The notes below the pieces were generated by a model. The model made no database searches and was not told where the DNA came from. It saw nothing but the letters and a program-made list of their open reading frames with translations. The translations under genes were made by a program, and so were the position numbers. From Mycobacterium botniense (GTDB lineage: Bacteria > Actinomycetota > Actinomycetes > Mycobacteriales > Mycobacteriaceae): 64,000 nucleotides of DNA. The stretch covers positions 1 through 64,000 of the forward strand of contig NZ_BLKW01000004.1 of NCBI RefSeq assembly GCF_010723305.1, given 5' to 3'. Below, piece by piece: positions 19,699 through 26,857 of the stretch. Position 1 is the stretch's first letter, and each line of letters starts with the position of its first letter.

Positions 19699-20120
19699 TG
19701 GGCGTGCTCCTGGTTGGCGGCTTGTTTGAGCAGGTTTTCCCACTCGTCTTGGCTGGCTGGGGTGGTGTGAGCGTTCAGGGCTGCCCAGTAGGCGTTGACG
19801 CGGTGTGTGGGTGTCCAGTGCGGTGGGTAGTCGGCAGGTTCGGCCGCAGGCGGCGCGGGCGGCGGTTCGTCGCTTGTGTTGTCGCGGCGTAACGCGCGGG
19901 CGATCGCCGACAGGTCGGCTGGCTGGAGCATCCGGTCGCGGGGTTCGCGGTGGTATTCGCTGACTGCGGCCAGCAGGTCTGCGCGTTGCACGGCTGGGGC
20001 GTACTGCTGGAAGTGCTCGACCCACGCGGCGATGAGTATGTTCGAGGTTTTCGGTGTGTGGGATGTGTCGTATGCGGCGGCTTTGGTGAGTGCGTCGAGC
20101 ACGTCTTCGGCGGTGATCAT
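19695..20120 (-). CDS. Phage replication-region protein, function unknown
   Basis: ATG 20120 overlaps the stop of the initiator-like gene. The 141-residue product starts MITAEDVLDALTKAAAYDTS and has helical segments followed by a Pro-rich tail (PPPAPPAAEPADYPPHW). The position directly after the replication initiator suggests a helicase-loading or replication accessory role, but no ATP-binding motif is present. Confidence 0.6.
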   Translation of the reverse strand: MITAEDVLDALTKAAAYDTSHTPKTSNILIAAWVEHFQQYAPAVQRADLLAAVSEYHREPRDRMLQPADLSAIARALRRDNTSDEPPPAPPAAEPADYPPHWTPTHRVNAYWAALNAHTTPASQDEWENLLKQAANQEHAQ

Positions 20121-21013
20121 GGCAGCTCCTGTTGCTGTCGTAGCTGTCGCAGCTGGCGTTTGAACGTTTCGTTTTCGGCTGCGCGAAGGTCCGCGCCTTG
20201 CAGCTGGTGGCCGTTGGTGGCTGGTGATGCGCGGCTGGCTTTGAGCACATCGGACAGCACGGTTGGCAGGTATTCGGGCCGTTCGCAGTTGGGGCGCCGG
20301 TCCCAGGCGGTGAGTGCTTGGCGGATGAGCGTGTCGGGCTGGCCTTCACGGGTGAGTCGGTCGACTTGGGTGGCGAGCCGGTCGATGGTGCTGCGCGGGT
20401 ATCCGGCGTGGCCGAGGGTTTGGCGCACTACGGTGCGGGCAGCGCTGCTGGGATGGTTGCGCGCGGGTCTGGCGGCGTTTTCGACGACGATGGCTTCGAC
20501 GGTGGTGGCGTTGTGGTGGGTTGCGTTGGTTGGTGAGTCGTCGTCTTTTTCCCCTGTTCCCCTGTTCCCCTGTTCCCCTGTTCCAGGGCCGGAAGTTCCG
20601 CGGAATTCTTCGGATGATCCGCGGCAAAGCGTCGGAGATTCCGACTCATGTCGTTGACGTGCTGCTATAGCGGATTGAGCCGCCGCTAGCAAGCTGTCGT
20701 TGGCCTTTGCTTTTTTCTCGGTGCGTTGATGCTCATCCCAGGCCGGGATGGCGAAATACCGGCGCCCGGCGTGCTCGAAGAACACCACTCCGTAAGCTCT
20801 CGAAACTTCCGAGAGAATCCTCGGATAATCCGACACTGGTATCTCGTCGTTGGGAAACGCGAACCCGATCAGCCGAACCGGGGTCGCATCGCCGATGCCG
20901 TAGTCGTCGGCCCAGTTCCACATGGCGATGTACAGCAGCCGCGTCCGCAGGTCGGCTGCTGCGGTGTCGGGCGAATCCCAGAACTCCGGTTTGATCGTGC
21001 GAATACGCGGCAT
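20117..21013 (-). CDS. Replication initiator-like protein with winged-helix N terminus
   Basis: Start ATG 21013 has an AGGAGG site upstream. The 298-residue product starts MPRIRTIKPEFWDSPDTAAA and then LLYIAMWNWADDYGIGDATP, the N terminus found in phage O/DnaD-type initiators that bind the replication origin. The middle (residues 120-165) is low-complexity and is coded partly by an 8-bp tandem repeat (20551-20584). The C terminus (TIDRLATQVDRLTREGQPDT) is helical and probably binds the host helicase system. The first half is well formed. Confidence 0.7.
   Translation of the reverse strand: MPRIRTIKPEFWDSPDTAAADLRTRLLYIAMWNWADDYGIGDATPVRLIGFAFPNDEIPVSDYPRILSEVSRAYGVVFFEHAGRRYFAIPAWDEHQRTEKKAKANDSLLAAAQSAIAARQRHESESPTLCRGSSEEFRGTSGPGTGEQGNRGTGEKDDDSPTNATHHNATTVEAIVVENAARPARNHPSSAARTVVRQTLGHAGYPRSTIDRLATQVDRLTREGQPDTLIRQALTAWDRRPNCERPEYLPTVLSDVLKASRASPATNGHQLQGADLRAAENETFKRQLRQLRQQQELP
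20551..20584. repeat. 8-bp tandem repeat CCCCTGTT, four copies, inside a gene
   Basis: Four perfect copies of CCCCTGTT (plus CC) in the middle of the initiator gene. On the minus strand it codes a GTGEQGNRGTGE tract. Because the unit is not a multiple of three, gaining or losing one copy shifts the reading frame. Confidence 0.95.
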
Positions 21014-21050
21014 TAGGCGCTCTCCTCCTTGGGTTGGGGTCAGGTTCGAT

Positions 21051-21116
21051 GCGACCACCGAACGCGGCCTCGACGGCGAGGTCTAGGCCGCCGGCCCCGC
21101 TGAACAACGAGCCGAT
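21051..21116 (-). pseudogene. Remnant of a C5-cytosine DNA methyltransferase N terminus
   Basis: The minus strand reads IGSLFSGAGGLDLAVEAAFG and GR, the SAM-binding motif I of phage C5-methyltransferases, where it normally forms the first residues of a protein of 200 or more residues. Here no start codon precedes it in frame, and after GGR it runs into the leader of the initiator gene. The rest of the enzyme is missing, so this is the edge of a deletion. The segment overlaps the end of the zinc-finger gene. Confidence 0.75.
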
Positions 21117-21298
21117 GTCGCCCCCACCCGGTAGCGGTGGACGATTCTTCCGGGCAGCGGACCGCCGTCGATGATGCTGTTGCAGTCCTCGCCAACGTTC
21201 GCGCCGCACATCCCGCATTTGCGGGACAGGGCATCCTGCACGGCCGCGACAACGCGGCCGGTCCAGAATGGGTTTCGTTCGGCGGCGCGGCGGCTCAT
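21083..21298 (-). CDS. Small zinc-finger protein, 3' end possibly altered
   Basis: ATG 21298 overlaps the recT stop. The 71-residue product contains RKCGMCGANVGEDCNSIIDG followed by GPLPGRIVHRYR. That is a zinc-binding pattern (CxxC plus Cys and His) common in actinophages beside methyltransferase or recombination genes. The last 15 residues (VGATSARCSAGPAA) are read out of frame over the methyltransferase remnant and are probably not original, because the deletion or a frameshift fused the two genes. Confidence 0.6.
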   Translation of the reverse strand: MSRRAAERNPFWTGRVVAAVQDALSRKCGMCGANVGEDCNSIIDGGPLPGRIVHRYRVGATSARCSAGPAA

Positions 21299-22140
21299 TC
21301 CAGCTCGCTTTCCCGTTTAACCAGCTGCTCCTCAGCAGCAATCGCCGCGGTGTTGAGGATTTCTTTCACCCGGCCACTGAGATTGCCTCGTTTGCGAAGC
21401 TCGTTGAGCGTGTGGACGACATCGCGCAGTTCCTCGTCGGTGAGACCGTCGCGGTGATCAAGGTCTTCGCGCCCGGTTAGGTGGCGCAGCACAATCAGCT
21501 GGTCTCCGCGATCATTGCAGTCCACCTCGTGTAGTAGCGCGAACATGCGGTTCAACCATTTGCGGCGGTGCGACTCGGCGGCTTTCGACGCAGGCTGTTC
21601 GGCGTCGCCACTAACGTCAGCGAACAACCGGCCCGTGTGGGGTGTTTCGTTGGCGGGTTCACGCTGCTCATCCAACGCCGGCAGCCCAGCCACCTCGAAC
21701 GCTCGGCGAAGCGCATGCGCCTCAGCGGCTTTCAGCGCCATCTCAGGCGCGTAACGATCGTTGCCGCCGTCAGCCGGGTAGCGGCCGGGATAGGTGAACG
21801 GGTGGCTCATGTCTTTGCGCCACACCGACACTCGTGCCACCCACTCGCCGCGCTCACCGTCGAGCACGGGTTCTTGCTCGACAACGATGCCGTCGAGCTG
21901 GCCGGAACGGTGCGCCACGTGCAAAAGCCCGTCGCGGGTGATGTACACCCCGGATCGGGGAATCACGACAACGTGTTTAAGCAGCGGGTCGAACCCGTAG
22001 TGCCGGCACACCGCGACCGCGGCCCGATCCTCCGGTTTGGCCGGATTCAGCCCCAGGTAGCGGATCAAATCAGTGTCCCGCTCGTCGAACGCGCCCATAC
22101 GCGCCGGTGTTTTCGAGACGATCGGCTGGTAACCGCTCAC
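21295..22140 (-). CDS. recT: RecT-family ssDNA annealing protein
   Basis: GTG 22140 overlaps the upstream stop (GTGA), giving 281 residues. The RecT core is clear: AVAVCRHYGFDPLLKHVVVI, GVYITRDGLLHVAHRSGQLD and YAPEMALKAAEAHALRRAFE. It would pair single strands made by the neighbouring nuclease for phage recombination. The C-terminal helical tail from about residue 200 is acidic and variable. The gene is intact. Confidence 0.9.
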   Translation of the reverse strand: MSGYQPIVSKTPARMGAFDERDTDLIRYLGLNPAKPEDRAAVAVCRHYGFDPLLKHVVVIPRSGVYITRDGLLHVAHRSGQLDGIVVEQEPVLDGERGEWVARVSVWRKDMSHPFTYPGRYPADGGNDRYAPEMALKAAEAHALRRAFEVAGLPALDEQREPANETPHTGRLFADVSGDAEQPASKAAESHRRKWLNRMFALLHEVDCNDRGDQLIVLRHLTGREDLDHRDGLTDEELRDVVHTLNELRKRGNLSGRVKEILNTAAIAAEEQLVKRESELE

Positions 22141-23132
22141 CGTGACTCCTTTCCCTGATGACGAAATACCCACTGCGGCAACGCAACCGGAACGATTTCA
22201 CTGTCAGCTGCGTAACCGGGCCATTCATCCCAGTCCCGGCAGGCCCGGAATACGTCGATGGCCTCCCGCATGCTCCGGTAGCCGAGCTGGTAGGCGTCAG
22301 CGTCAAGCTCGACAACGGACACAAGATGCGGCGGTGTTTTCTCGACCAGCACGAACACGAACACCGGGTTCGGGTCGAGTTCAAGCAGGCGCGCCACCGT
22401 GACGTACCACGCCATTTGCACGTGGTAGCCGAAATTGTTTGCGTTGCGGCCGAATTCGCGCGGGTCAGCGGATTGACACGTTTTCAAATCCACTAGCCAC
22501 AAACGGCCGTCGCGTTGGGTCATCCAATCCGGTCGGGCGCGCAGCCGCACACCCGTCGCCGGGTCTCTCACCCACATCGACATTTCCGGCTCGCCAGCAT
22601 CGAACAGCTCGGCTGCGAGCCGGTGATGGATTTTGACTGCGTCACGCAGGTCGACCGCGGCGTCATAATCAGCGCGCAGGATGGGAACGCGCCCGGCCGC
22701 GCGGGCTTTGTCGCGGCATTCCCGAGCATGCTTGCTGCGCCAGTCCTCGGCGTCGACGACCTCTATCTCGTCGCCGCAGCCGAGCACCAGCGTGTGCACA
22801 ACAGTCCCGATGTCAAAGTGGGTCGCCGGCTCGGGTGGGTGATCAAGCTGCCACGCGTATTTCGCGGGCGCGGACAGCAGCAGCCGCGCCCCGGACGCTG
22901 ACAGGCTGTCACGGTCACTGTGATAGTCACTGTTGGGGATGCCCGCGTAAACCCCGTCCTCAAGCGGGATCGGACTGTTTTCGCTGTGCAGTTGGCGCGC
23001 GTCCACGTACAGCAGTTCGCGTTCCCCGGCCGGCCGCACACCCACGAGCCGCTCGGACGGCTCGACCACCACGGCGCGCCGCTTGCACACTGGCGTGTGC
23101 CACCACCAAACCTTGTCACCAGCCGCGAACAT
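22137..23132 (-). CDS. RecE/ExoVIII-like PD-(D/E)XK exonuclease
   Basis: Start ATG 23132 (GTG 23135 is an alternative) overlaps the WhiB-like stop by one base; 331 residues. An N-terminal 45-residue segment (KVWWWHTPVCKRRAVVVEPS) precedes the nuclease fold: GVYAGIPNSDYHSDRDSLSA, IGTVVHTLVLG, then RARPDWMTQRDGRLWLVDLK with the D and DLK catalytic residues, and NFGYHVQMAWYVTVAR. This matches the exodeoxyribonuclease 8 family that pairs with RecT. Confidence 0.85.
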   Translation of the reverse strand: MFAAGDKVWWWHTPVCKRRAVVVEPSERLVGVRPAGERELLYVDARQLHSENSPIPLEDGVYAGIPNSDYHSDRDSLSASGARLLLSAPAKYAWQLDHPPEPATHFDIGTVVHTLVLGCGDEIEVVDAEDWRSKHARECRDKARAAGRVPILRADYDAAVDLRDAVKIHHRLAAELFDAGEPEMSMWVRDPATGVRLRARPDWMTQRDGRLWLVDLKTCQSADPREFGRNANNFGYHVQMAWYVTVARLLELDPNPVFVFVLVEKTPPHLVSVVELDADAYQLGYRSMREAIDVFRACRDWDEWPGYAADSEIVPVALPQWVFRHQGKESR

Positions 23133-23577
23133 CACAACGCTCTGCTCCGAAACGCTTGATGGTCAATAGATTTCGGTGACGCCTTGCGGAGCAGTCCGCG
23201 GCGTTCGTTTACCGACAGGCCGCCCCAAATCCCGTACCGCTCCCGGTGGGTTAGCGCGTAATCCAGGCATTCAACGCGAACCTCGCACACCATGCAAACC
23301 CGTTTCGCCGCGGGATTGGCGCCCTTTTCCGGGAAAAAGGCTTCTGGGTCGCCGCGGCACGCAACACCTTCGGATTGCCGAAGCGCGGCGGTGACGACGG
23401 TTGCCGTGGTTGGTGGTCCCCCGCCGCGGCGAGGGCCACGTCAGCCGCGGCAGGGGAAGACGCGCGCCGCAACCCGAGCGCGACACCCTCGGCAACAGCC
23501 TGGGCGAAACGGATCGGGTAGCAGCCGTATTCGGTGAGCAAGTCGCACGGCAACCGCAACCAGTCGTTGAACCTCAC
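23132..23577 (-). pseudogene. YPIR small protein (copy B) fused in sequence to a WhiB-like domain without a start codon
   Basis: GTG 23577 overlaps the upstream stop and begins VRFNDWLRLPCDLLTEYGCY, then PIRFAQAVAEGVALG. In a different frame, from about 23440, the strand encodes a full WhiB core: CRGDPEAFFPEKG, RVCMVCEVRVECLDY and YGIWGGLSVNERRGLLRK, stopping at 23132. Upstream of the first WhiB Cys this frame has no ATG, GTG or TTG back to a stop at 23443-23441. A G5 run (plus-strand CCCCC, 23418-23422) lies where one added base, or a -1 slip, would join the two. WhiB proteins bind an Fe-S cluster and regulate transcription; phage versions can alter host sigma factor use. Broken gene, slip or missing start cannot be told apart. 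Confidence 0.65.
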
Positions 23578-23711
23578 GCCGCCTCCTTTGCGCGTTCGGC
23601 TGTGATCCGCGCTCCCCGTTTGCAGCGTTTGCACTTGCCGTGCCGCGCCAGCCGGCATTTGTCACCACCGCATCGCCGCCACTGCGAGATCAGCGAGTCG
23701 AGGACATTCAC
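23574..23711 (-). CDS. CGGDKC cysteine-rich small protein, copy B
   Basis: GTG 23711 overlaps the upstream stop and the gene's own stop overlaps the next GTG. The 45-residue product VNVLDSLISQWRRCGGDKCR ends with a KCKRCKRGARIT segment. Four cysteines in CxxxxC and CxxC pairs suggest a zinc-binding knuckle. It is paralogous to the gene at 25347-25478. Function unknown. Confidence 0.65.
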   Translation of the reverse strand: MNVLDSLISQWRRCGGDKCRLARHGKCKRCKRGARITAERAKEAA

Positions 23712-23872
23712 CGCGCCACCTGCCCCCTCAGTTGCTGAGACGCGTGTTTGCGCTGCTGTTTGCGCGCGAACACCTGAAACTCGGCGGTGTCGGCAAACCC
23801 GAACACTGCGGCCAGGATTCGGCACTCAGCCGCGTTGAGCGCCAGCGAATCAACATCCACCGCCGGTTTCAT
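23708..23872 (-). CDS. Small phage protein, 54 residues, function unknown
   Basis: ATG 23872 overlaps the stop of the membrane peptide. MKPAVDVDSLALNAAECRIL begins a probably helical protein with a basic C terminus (KQQRKHASQQLRGQ). It takes the same slot as the coiled-coil gene of copy A but is not similar to it. Confidence 0.6.
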   Translation of the reverse strand: MKPAVDVDSLALNAAECRILAAVFGFADTAEFQVFARKQQRKHASQQLRGQVAR

Positions 23873-23958
23873 GCCGACCTGCGCAGCCACTCGAAACCAA
23901 CAAGGCAAGCCACCGCGCTCACCGCCGCCAGCGCGGCAGTCAGCAGATCGGCGATCAC
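23869..23958 (-). CDS. 29-residue membrane peptide, copy B
   Basis: GTG 23958 overlaps the antirepressor stop (GTGA) and the stop overlaps ATG 23872. The product VIADLLTAALAAVSAVACLV followed by GFEWLRRSA is one hydrophobic helix with a charged C-terminal end. It is paralogous to the peptide at 25780-25872 (both end CL-V/I-GFE-W/Y-LRR). The shared sequence and exact coupling support translation despite the length. Role unknown; holin-like or signalling functions are possible. Confidence 0.65.
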   Translation of the reverse strand: MIADLLTAALAAVSAVACLVGFEWLRRSA

Positions 23959-24812
23959 TGGACCACCCCGACTCGGCTGGTGTAGTCAGACAGCAGCCGC
24001 TGCAACCCCTTCGGCGTCACTCGGGGTTGCGGAGGGTCGAGCACGAGCACGCCGGTTTTCGGGTGGTAGTGCGACTGCGGCAGCACCGACATGTAGCCGG
24101 CGTCGATGGCGGATTGCATGACCCGGTAACGGCCGTCACCGACAGCGCGTCTGATCCAGCCGCGGCGGTCCAGCTCGGCGAACAGGCGGCGCTCCCCGAC
24201 TTTGATCCCAGCGCGCGTCAACGACTGGGCAGCGTCACGCACAGACAGGTCACCGTCGGCGTCTAGCAGCTTGTCGGCGACCTCGGCTTTGGGCTCGAGT
24301 TCGGCGATTCGCTCGTCTTTGGCGGCGAGCATCTTCTGCGCCTCCAGCACGGCATGGGCCAGGAGTTCAGGACCAGACAGTGCTGGCGCGGCTGTCTCGG
24401 CTTCGCGGGTCCGGATCGCGAAATACGCCTGCGCGGCGGCCACCTCGGTCTTGCGAGGGTCACCGTTCATCGCCACCAGGTAGGCGGCGAAGCGCGAGAG
24501 GTGGAAATCTTCGCGAGTGGTCTTAGCGATCGGTTCCCGCAGCCGGGAAACGTTCGCGTCGACATCGTGACCTTGGGCAGCCATCGAAACGACGGCGCGT
24601 TCCACCGCGTCAGCGAAGCGCTCCCACTTCTCGTAGCCGAGAAGCGGCATCAAGTCGCGCGCCGACCAGTACTCGAAGCCGTCTGGACGGACGCGGCGTA
24701 TGCGGTCGAATGGCGAGACTTCGGCCGGCCGGCTGCGCTCCAGCGCGGCGAAGTATCCGGGCGGCAGTTTCTGAAAGTCGCGGGGTGGTTGCGTGTATTC
24801 TGTGTCTGACAT
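23955..24812 (-). CDS. Phage antirepressor with DinD-like N terminus and KilAC C terminus
   Basis: ATG 24812 has an AGGAAG site upstream; 285 residues. The N-terminal half (YWSARDLMPLLGYEKWERFA, DFHLSRFAAYLVAMNGDPRK) is BRO/DinD-like. After a coiled-coil linker (KDERIAELEPKAEVADKLLD) the C-terminal half (LSVRDAAQSLTRAGIKVGER, RLFAELDRRGWI) is a KilAC domain. Antirepressors of this type inactivate the phage repressor or related host proteins. It heads the second small-gene cluster. Confidence 0.85.
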   Translation of the reverse strand: MSDTEYTQPPRDFQKLPPGYFAALERSRPAEVSPFDRIRRVRPDGFEYWSARDLMPLLGYEKWERFADAVERAVVSMAAQGHDVDANVSRLREPIAKTTREDFHLSRFAAYLVAMNGDPRKTEVAAAQAYFAIRTREAETAAPALSGPELLAHAVLEAQKMLAAKDERIAELEPKAEVADKLLDADGDLSVRDAAQSLTRAGIKVGERRLFAELDRRGWIRRAVGDGRYRVMQSAIDAGYMSVLPQSHYHPKTGVLVLDPPQPRVTPKGLQRLLSDYTSRVGVVQ

Positions 24813-24868
24813 CCGGACCAACTTCCTGTTGTCGGTGCCCTCGGCCGCTGATCCCGGCCGGGGGCGAT

Positions 24869-25144
24869 TTACTTGTGGGCTTGCAATCGGTCGGCGGCGC
24901 GGGATAGGTCGTTGGCGAGCGAGCAGCAGTAGTACGGTGCGGGGCAATCGATGTGCTTGGCCCATTCCGCGAGCTGGTGGGCGGCGGCGCGCAGAAGTTT
25001 TGGATGCCCCGCGCCGGCGGCCTCGGCAATGGCCGGATCCGGCGCGGGACGTTTGCTCGCCGCGCCGGGTCTCTCCACCGGGGCGAGCGAAGTCTGCAGA
25101 ATGTTGCGGATGTCCTCGACGAGGCCGACCAGGCGCCCGATCAT
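24869..25144 (-). CDS. Small phage protein of unknown function
   Basis: ATG 25144 overlaps the upstream stop (ATGA). The 91-residue product MIGRLVGLVEDIRNILQTSL has amphipathic helices and several cysteines (HIDCPAPYYCCSLANDLSRA). No recognised domain. It ends the first small-gene cluster, 56 bases before the start of the KilAC antirepressor. Confidence 0.6.
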   Translation of the reverse strand: MIGRLVGLVEDIRNILQTSLAPVERPGAASKRPAPDPAIAEAAGAGHPKLLRAAAHQLAEWAKHIDCPAPYYCCSLANDLSRAADRLQAHK

Positions 25145-25350
25145 GATGCCCGCCTCGCTGGATGGTCGGTATGCCAGGGCCGGATGATCAGCGTCTCGCC
25201 GTCGCTCGGCCGGGTGTATTTCCAGCCGAGCGCGACGCCGGCGGCGATCGCCTGTGCCAATCGGATTGGATATGAGCCGAACTCGGTGATCAGGTCAACC
25301 GGCAGGTGTGCGAGGCAGAGAGAAGAGCGTAGAAGCTGTTTGGGCGTCAC
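25141..25350 (-). CDS. YPIR small protein, copy A
   Basis: GTG 25350 overlaps the upstream stop and is preceded by AAGGAGGGA. The 69-residue product has LPVDLITEFGSYPIRLAQAI followed by AAGVALGWKYTRPSDGETLI. The motif DL-I/L-TE-F/Y-GxYPIR and AxGVALG recurs in copy B (23577 downwards). The fold and role are unknown. Here the gene ends cleanly, unlike copy B. Confidence 0.65.
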   Translation of the reverse strand: MTPKQLLRSSLCLAHLPVDLITEFGSYPIRLAQAIAAGVALGWKYTRPSDGETLIIRPWHTDHPARRAS

Positions 25351-25478
25351 GATCCCTCCTTCTGTGTGCGCGCCATCGTGATTCGGAGGCCGCGTTCGCA
25401 GCGCGGGCATTTCGCCCGCTTGCATTTGTCACCGCCGCAGCGGCGCCACTGCGCGATCAAGGACTCCAAGACGCTCAT
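25347..25478 (-). CDS. CGGDKC cysteine-rich small protein, copy A
   Basis: ATG 25478 (MSVLESLIAQWRRCGGDKCK) aligns with copy B and gives 43 residues; an ATG at 25580, coupled to the previous stop by ATGA, would add 34 unrelated residues. The cysteine spacing (CGGDKC, then KCPRC) matches copy B, and the DNA of the two is also clearly related. It is likely a zinc-binding protein. The start is uncertain. Confidence 0.6.
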   Translation of the reverse strand: MSVLESLIAQWRRCGGDKCKRAKCPRCERGLRITMARTQKEGS

Positions 25479-25576
25479 GCGGTCATTGCTTTTCGTCCAG
25501 CCGCGGCTGAATGGCGCGTCGAGCGCGGGCGATAAAGCAGACCCCGATCTTGTAGCCGGACAGCTTGAATGAACGT

Positions 25577-25783
25577 TCATGGCGTCATCCGGTTCGCGTA
25601 AGCCTGCGTCGTGAGGTGATCGCGCTGCGCTTGTAGCGCCACGACTTCGCGCTGCAGTCGGTCTCGTTGGGCGATGAGTGGGGCGACGCGTTCGTTGAGC
25701 TGGTCGACGCTGCGATACGACGCCGCGATCGTGCTGCCAGGTACCTCGTAGCGCTCGAAGCGAGCCATCCGCTCCGTACTCAC
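25577..25783 (-). CDS. Coiled-coil small protein
   Basis: GTG 25783 overlaps the membrane-peptide stop (GTGA) and has AGGA seven bases upstream; ATG 25768 is an alternative. The 68-residue product VSTERMARFERYEVPGSTIA ends in a coiled coil (LIAQRDRLQREVVALQAQRD). Function unknown. Confidence 0.6.
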   Translation of the reverse strand: MSTERMARFERYEVPGSTIAASYRSVDQLNERVAPLIAQRDRLQREVVALQAQRDHLTTQAYANRMTP

Positions 25784-25872
25784 TGGCTGGTCCTGCGTAG
25801 GTATTCGAAGCCGATGAGGCAGAGGAAGCCGGCCAGCAGCGCGCCGGCGGCGGTGATGGTGTCGAGGATCAT
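25780..25872 (-). CDS. 30-residue membrane peptide, copy A
   Basis: ATG 25872 overlaps the antirepressor stop (ATGA) and the stop overlaps GTG 25783. It encodes MILDTITAAGALLAGFLCLI and then GFEYLRRTSQ, one transmembrane helix with a positive C terminus. It is paralogous to the peptide at 23869-23958, in the same position after an antirepressor. Confidence 0.65.
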   Translation of the reverse strand: MILDTITAAGALLAGFLCLIGFEYLRRTSQ

Positions 25873-26570
25873 TGCTCGAACCCCTCTGCCGCCAGCTCCC
25901 ACACCCACACCGGGAAGCTGTTGACCATCCCGAACAGTTGGTGTTGCACCGGATTTGGCTCAACACCGTGGCGGCGCGCGATCGTCGCCGCGCACTTGCC
26001 GAGGCGCCGCAGGTAGCGGGTGTGGGTCGGCAGCCCGGCCTGCCGGGCGTAGGCGAGCGCCGAAAGCCAGTCGTGGCGGCCTTCGATGGCGGCGAGCCGG
26101 TCGTCGGCGCGCTGAGCGATGGCCTTGGCTTCGGCGGCGTCGCGCTGGGCGGCCTCAATCTGGTCCAGTGCTGCGCGCAACACGTCGAGCTGCGACATGC
26201 CGCTGGGCTGGACTGCGACGCCGCGGTAGAAGAAGTCGCGCAGCGCCCGCGCAGCCTCACGCTGATAGGCGATCAGCACCGGGCGGGCATGCTCGGCCAC
26301 GCGGTTGACGGCGATGGTTGCCAGCCACATGGGGATGCAGTCGGCGTGCAGCCCGTACATGCGGTACGTCTTGCCGTCCGATCCAGTTGCGGTGATCATC
26401 ACCCCAACTGCCCATTTCGCCTGGTCGAGCTTGGCGCGCTGGCTACGGTGGTCGATCCCGAGCGCTTCGCACATGGGCTTGAGCGCGACGAACGGCTCAC
26501 CGTCGACCAGTGATGCCTGCATCGGCACATCGGTGCCGGGCACCGGGACAGCGACCAGGTCGGCGCTCAT
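25869..26570 (-). CDS. P22-type antirepressor
   Basis: ATG 26570 overlaps the Cro-like stop (ATGA). The 233-residue protein starts with a P22_AR_N-like domain (VDGEPFVALKPMCEALGIDH, then IPMWLATIAVNRV and LIAYQREAARALRDFFYRGV), then a coiled coil (LDQIEAAQRDAAEAKAIAQR) and a C-terminal region with Cys and His. It probably binds and inactivates a repressor. It heads the first small-gene cluster and is transcribed with the Cro-like gene. Confidence 0.85.
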   Translation of the reverse strand: MSADLVAVPVPGTDVPMQASLVDGEPFVALKPMCEALGIDHRSQRAKLDQAKWAVGVMITATGSDGKTYRMYGLHADCIPMWLATIAVNRVAEHARPVLIAYQREAARALRDFFYRGVAVQPSGMSQLDVLRAALDQIEAAQRDAAEAKAIAQRADDRLAAIEGRHDWLSALAYARQAGLPTHTRYLRRLGKCAATIARRHGVEPNPVQHQLFGMVNSFPVWVWELAAEGFEQ

Positions 26571-26854
26571 GCGTCGCCACCCTGGGTTTGGGCCGCGCCC
26601 GGGGTGTGAGCCCGAAGCTCATCCCCGGACGCAGCCCCGGCTCCGACCGAGTCCTCGGTGATGAGGGTCGTAAGCGGGACTTTGAGGTAGTCCGCGATGG
26701 CCTGCAGTTCATGGAGACGGAACGGGACACGGCCGAGTAACCGCTGCGAAATGTTCTGGCGCTGCATTCCTAGCTGCGCGGCCAGATCCGCCTGAGTCTT
26801 GTTGCGGCGGGCCAACTCTGCACGGATATTGCCCGCTACGTGGGATTGCGCCAT
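26567..26854 (-). CDS. Cro-like helix-turn-helix regulator
   Basis: ATG 26854 is preferred, with TTG 26863 possible. The 95-residue product contains NIRAELARRNKTQADLAAQL and RQNISQRLLGRVPFRLHELQ, an XRE-type helix-turn-helix, then a short tail. Being the first gene of the leftward operon and divergent from the repressor, it takes the Cro position and probably binds the intergenic operators. Confidence 0.85.
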   Translation of the reverse strand: MAQSHVAGNIRAELARRNKTQADLAAQLGMQRQNISQRLLGRVPFRLHELQAIADYLKVPLTTLITEDSVGAGAASGDELRAHTPGAAQTQGGDA

Positions 26855-26857
26855 GGG

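Noticed and set aside
25478..25580. Frame coding GYKIGVCFIARARRAIQ in the gap between coiled-coil and CGGDKC copy A
   Set aside because: It has no start codon and no counterpart in copy B.
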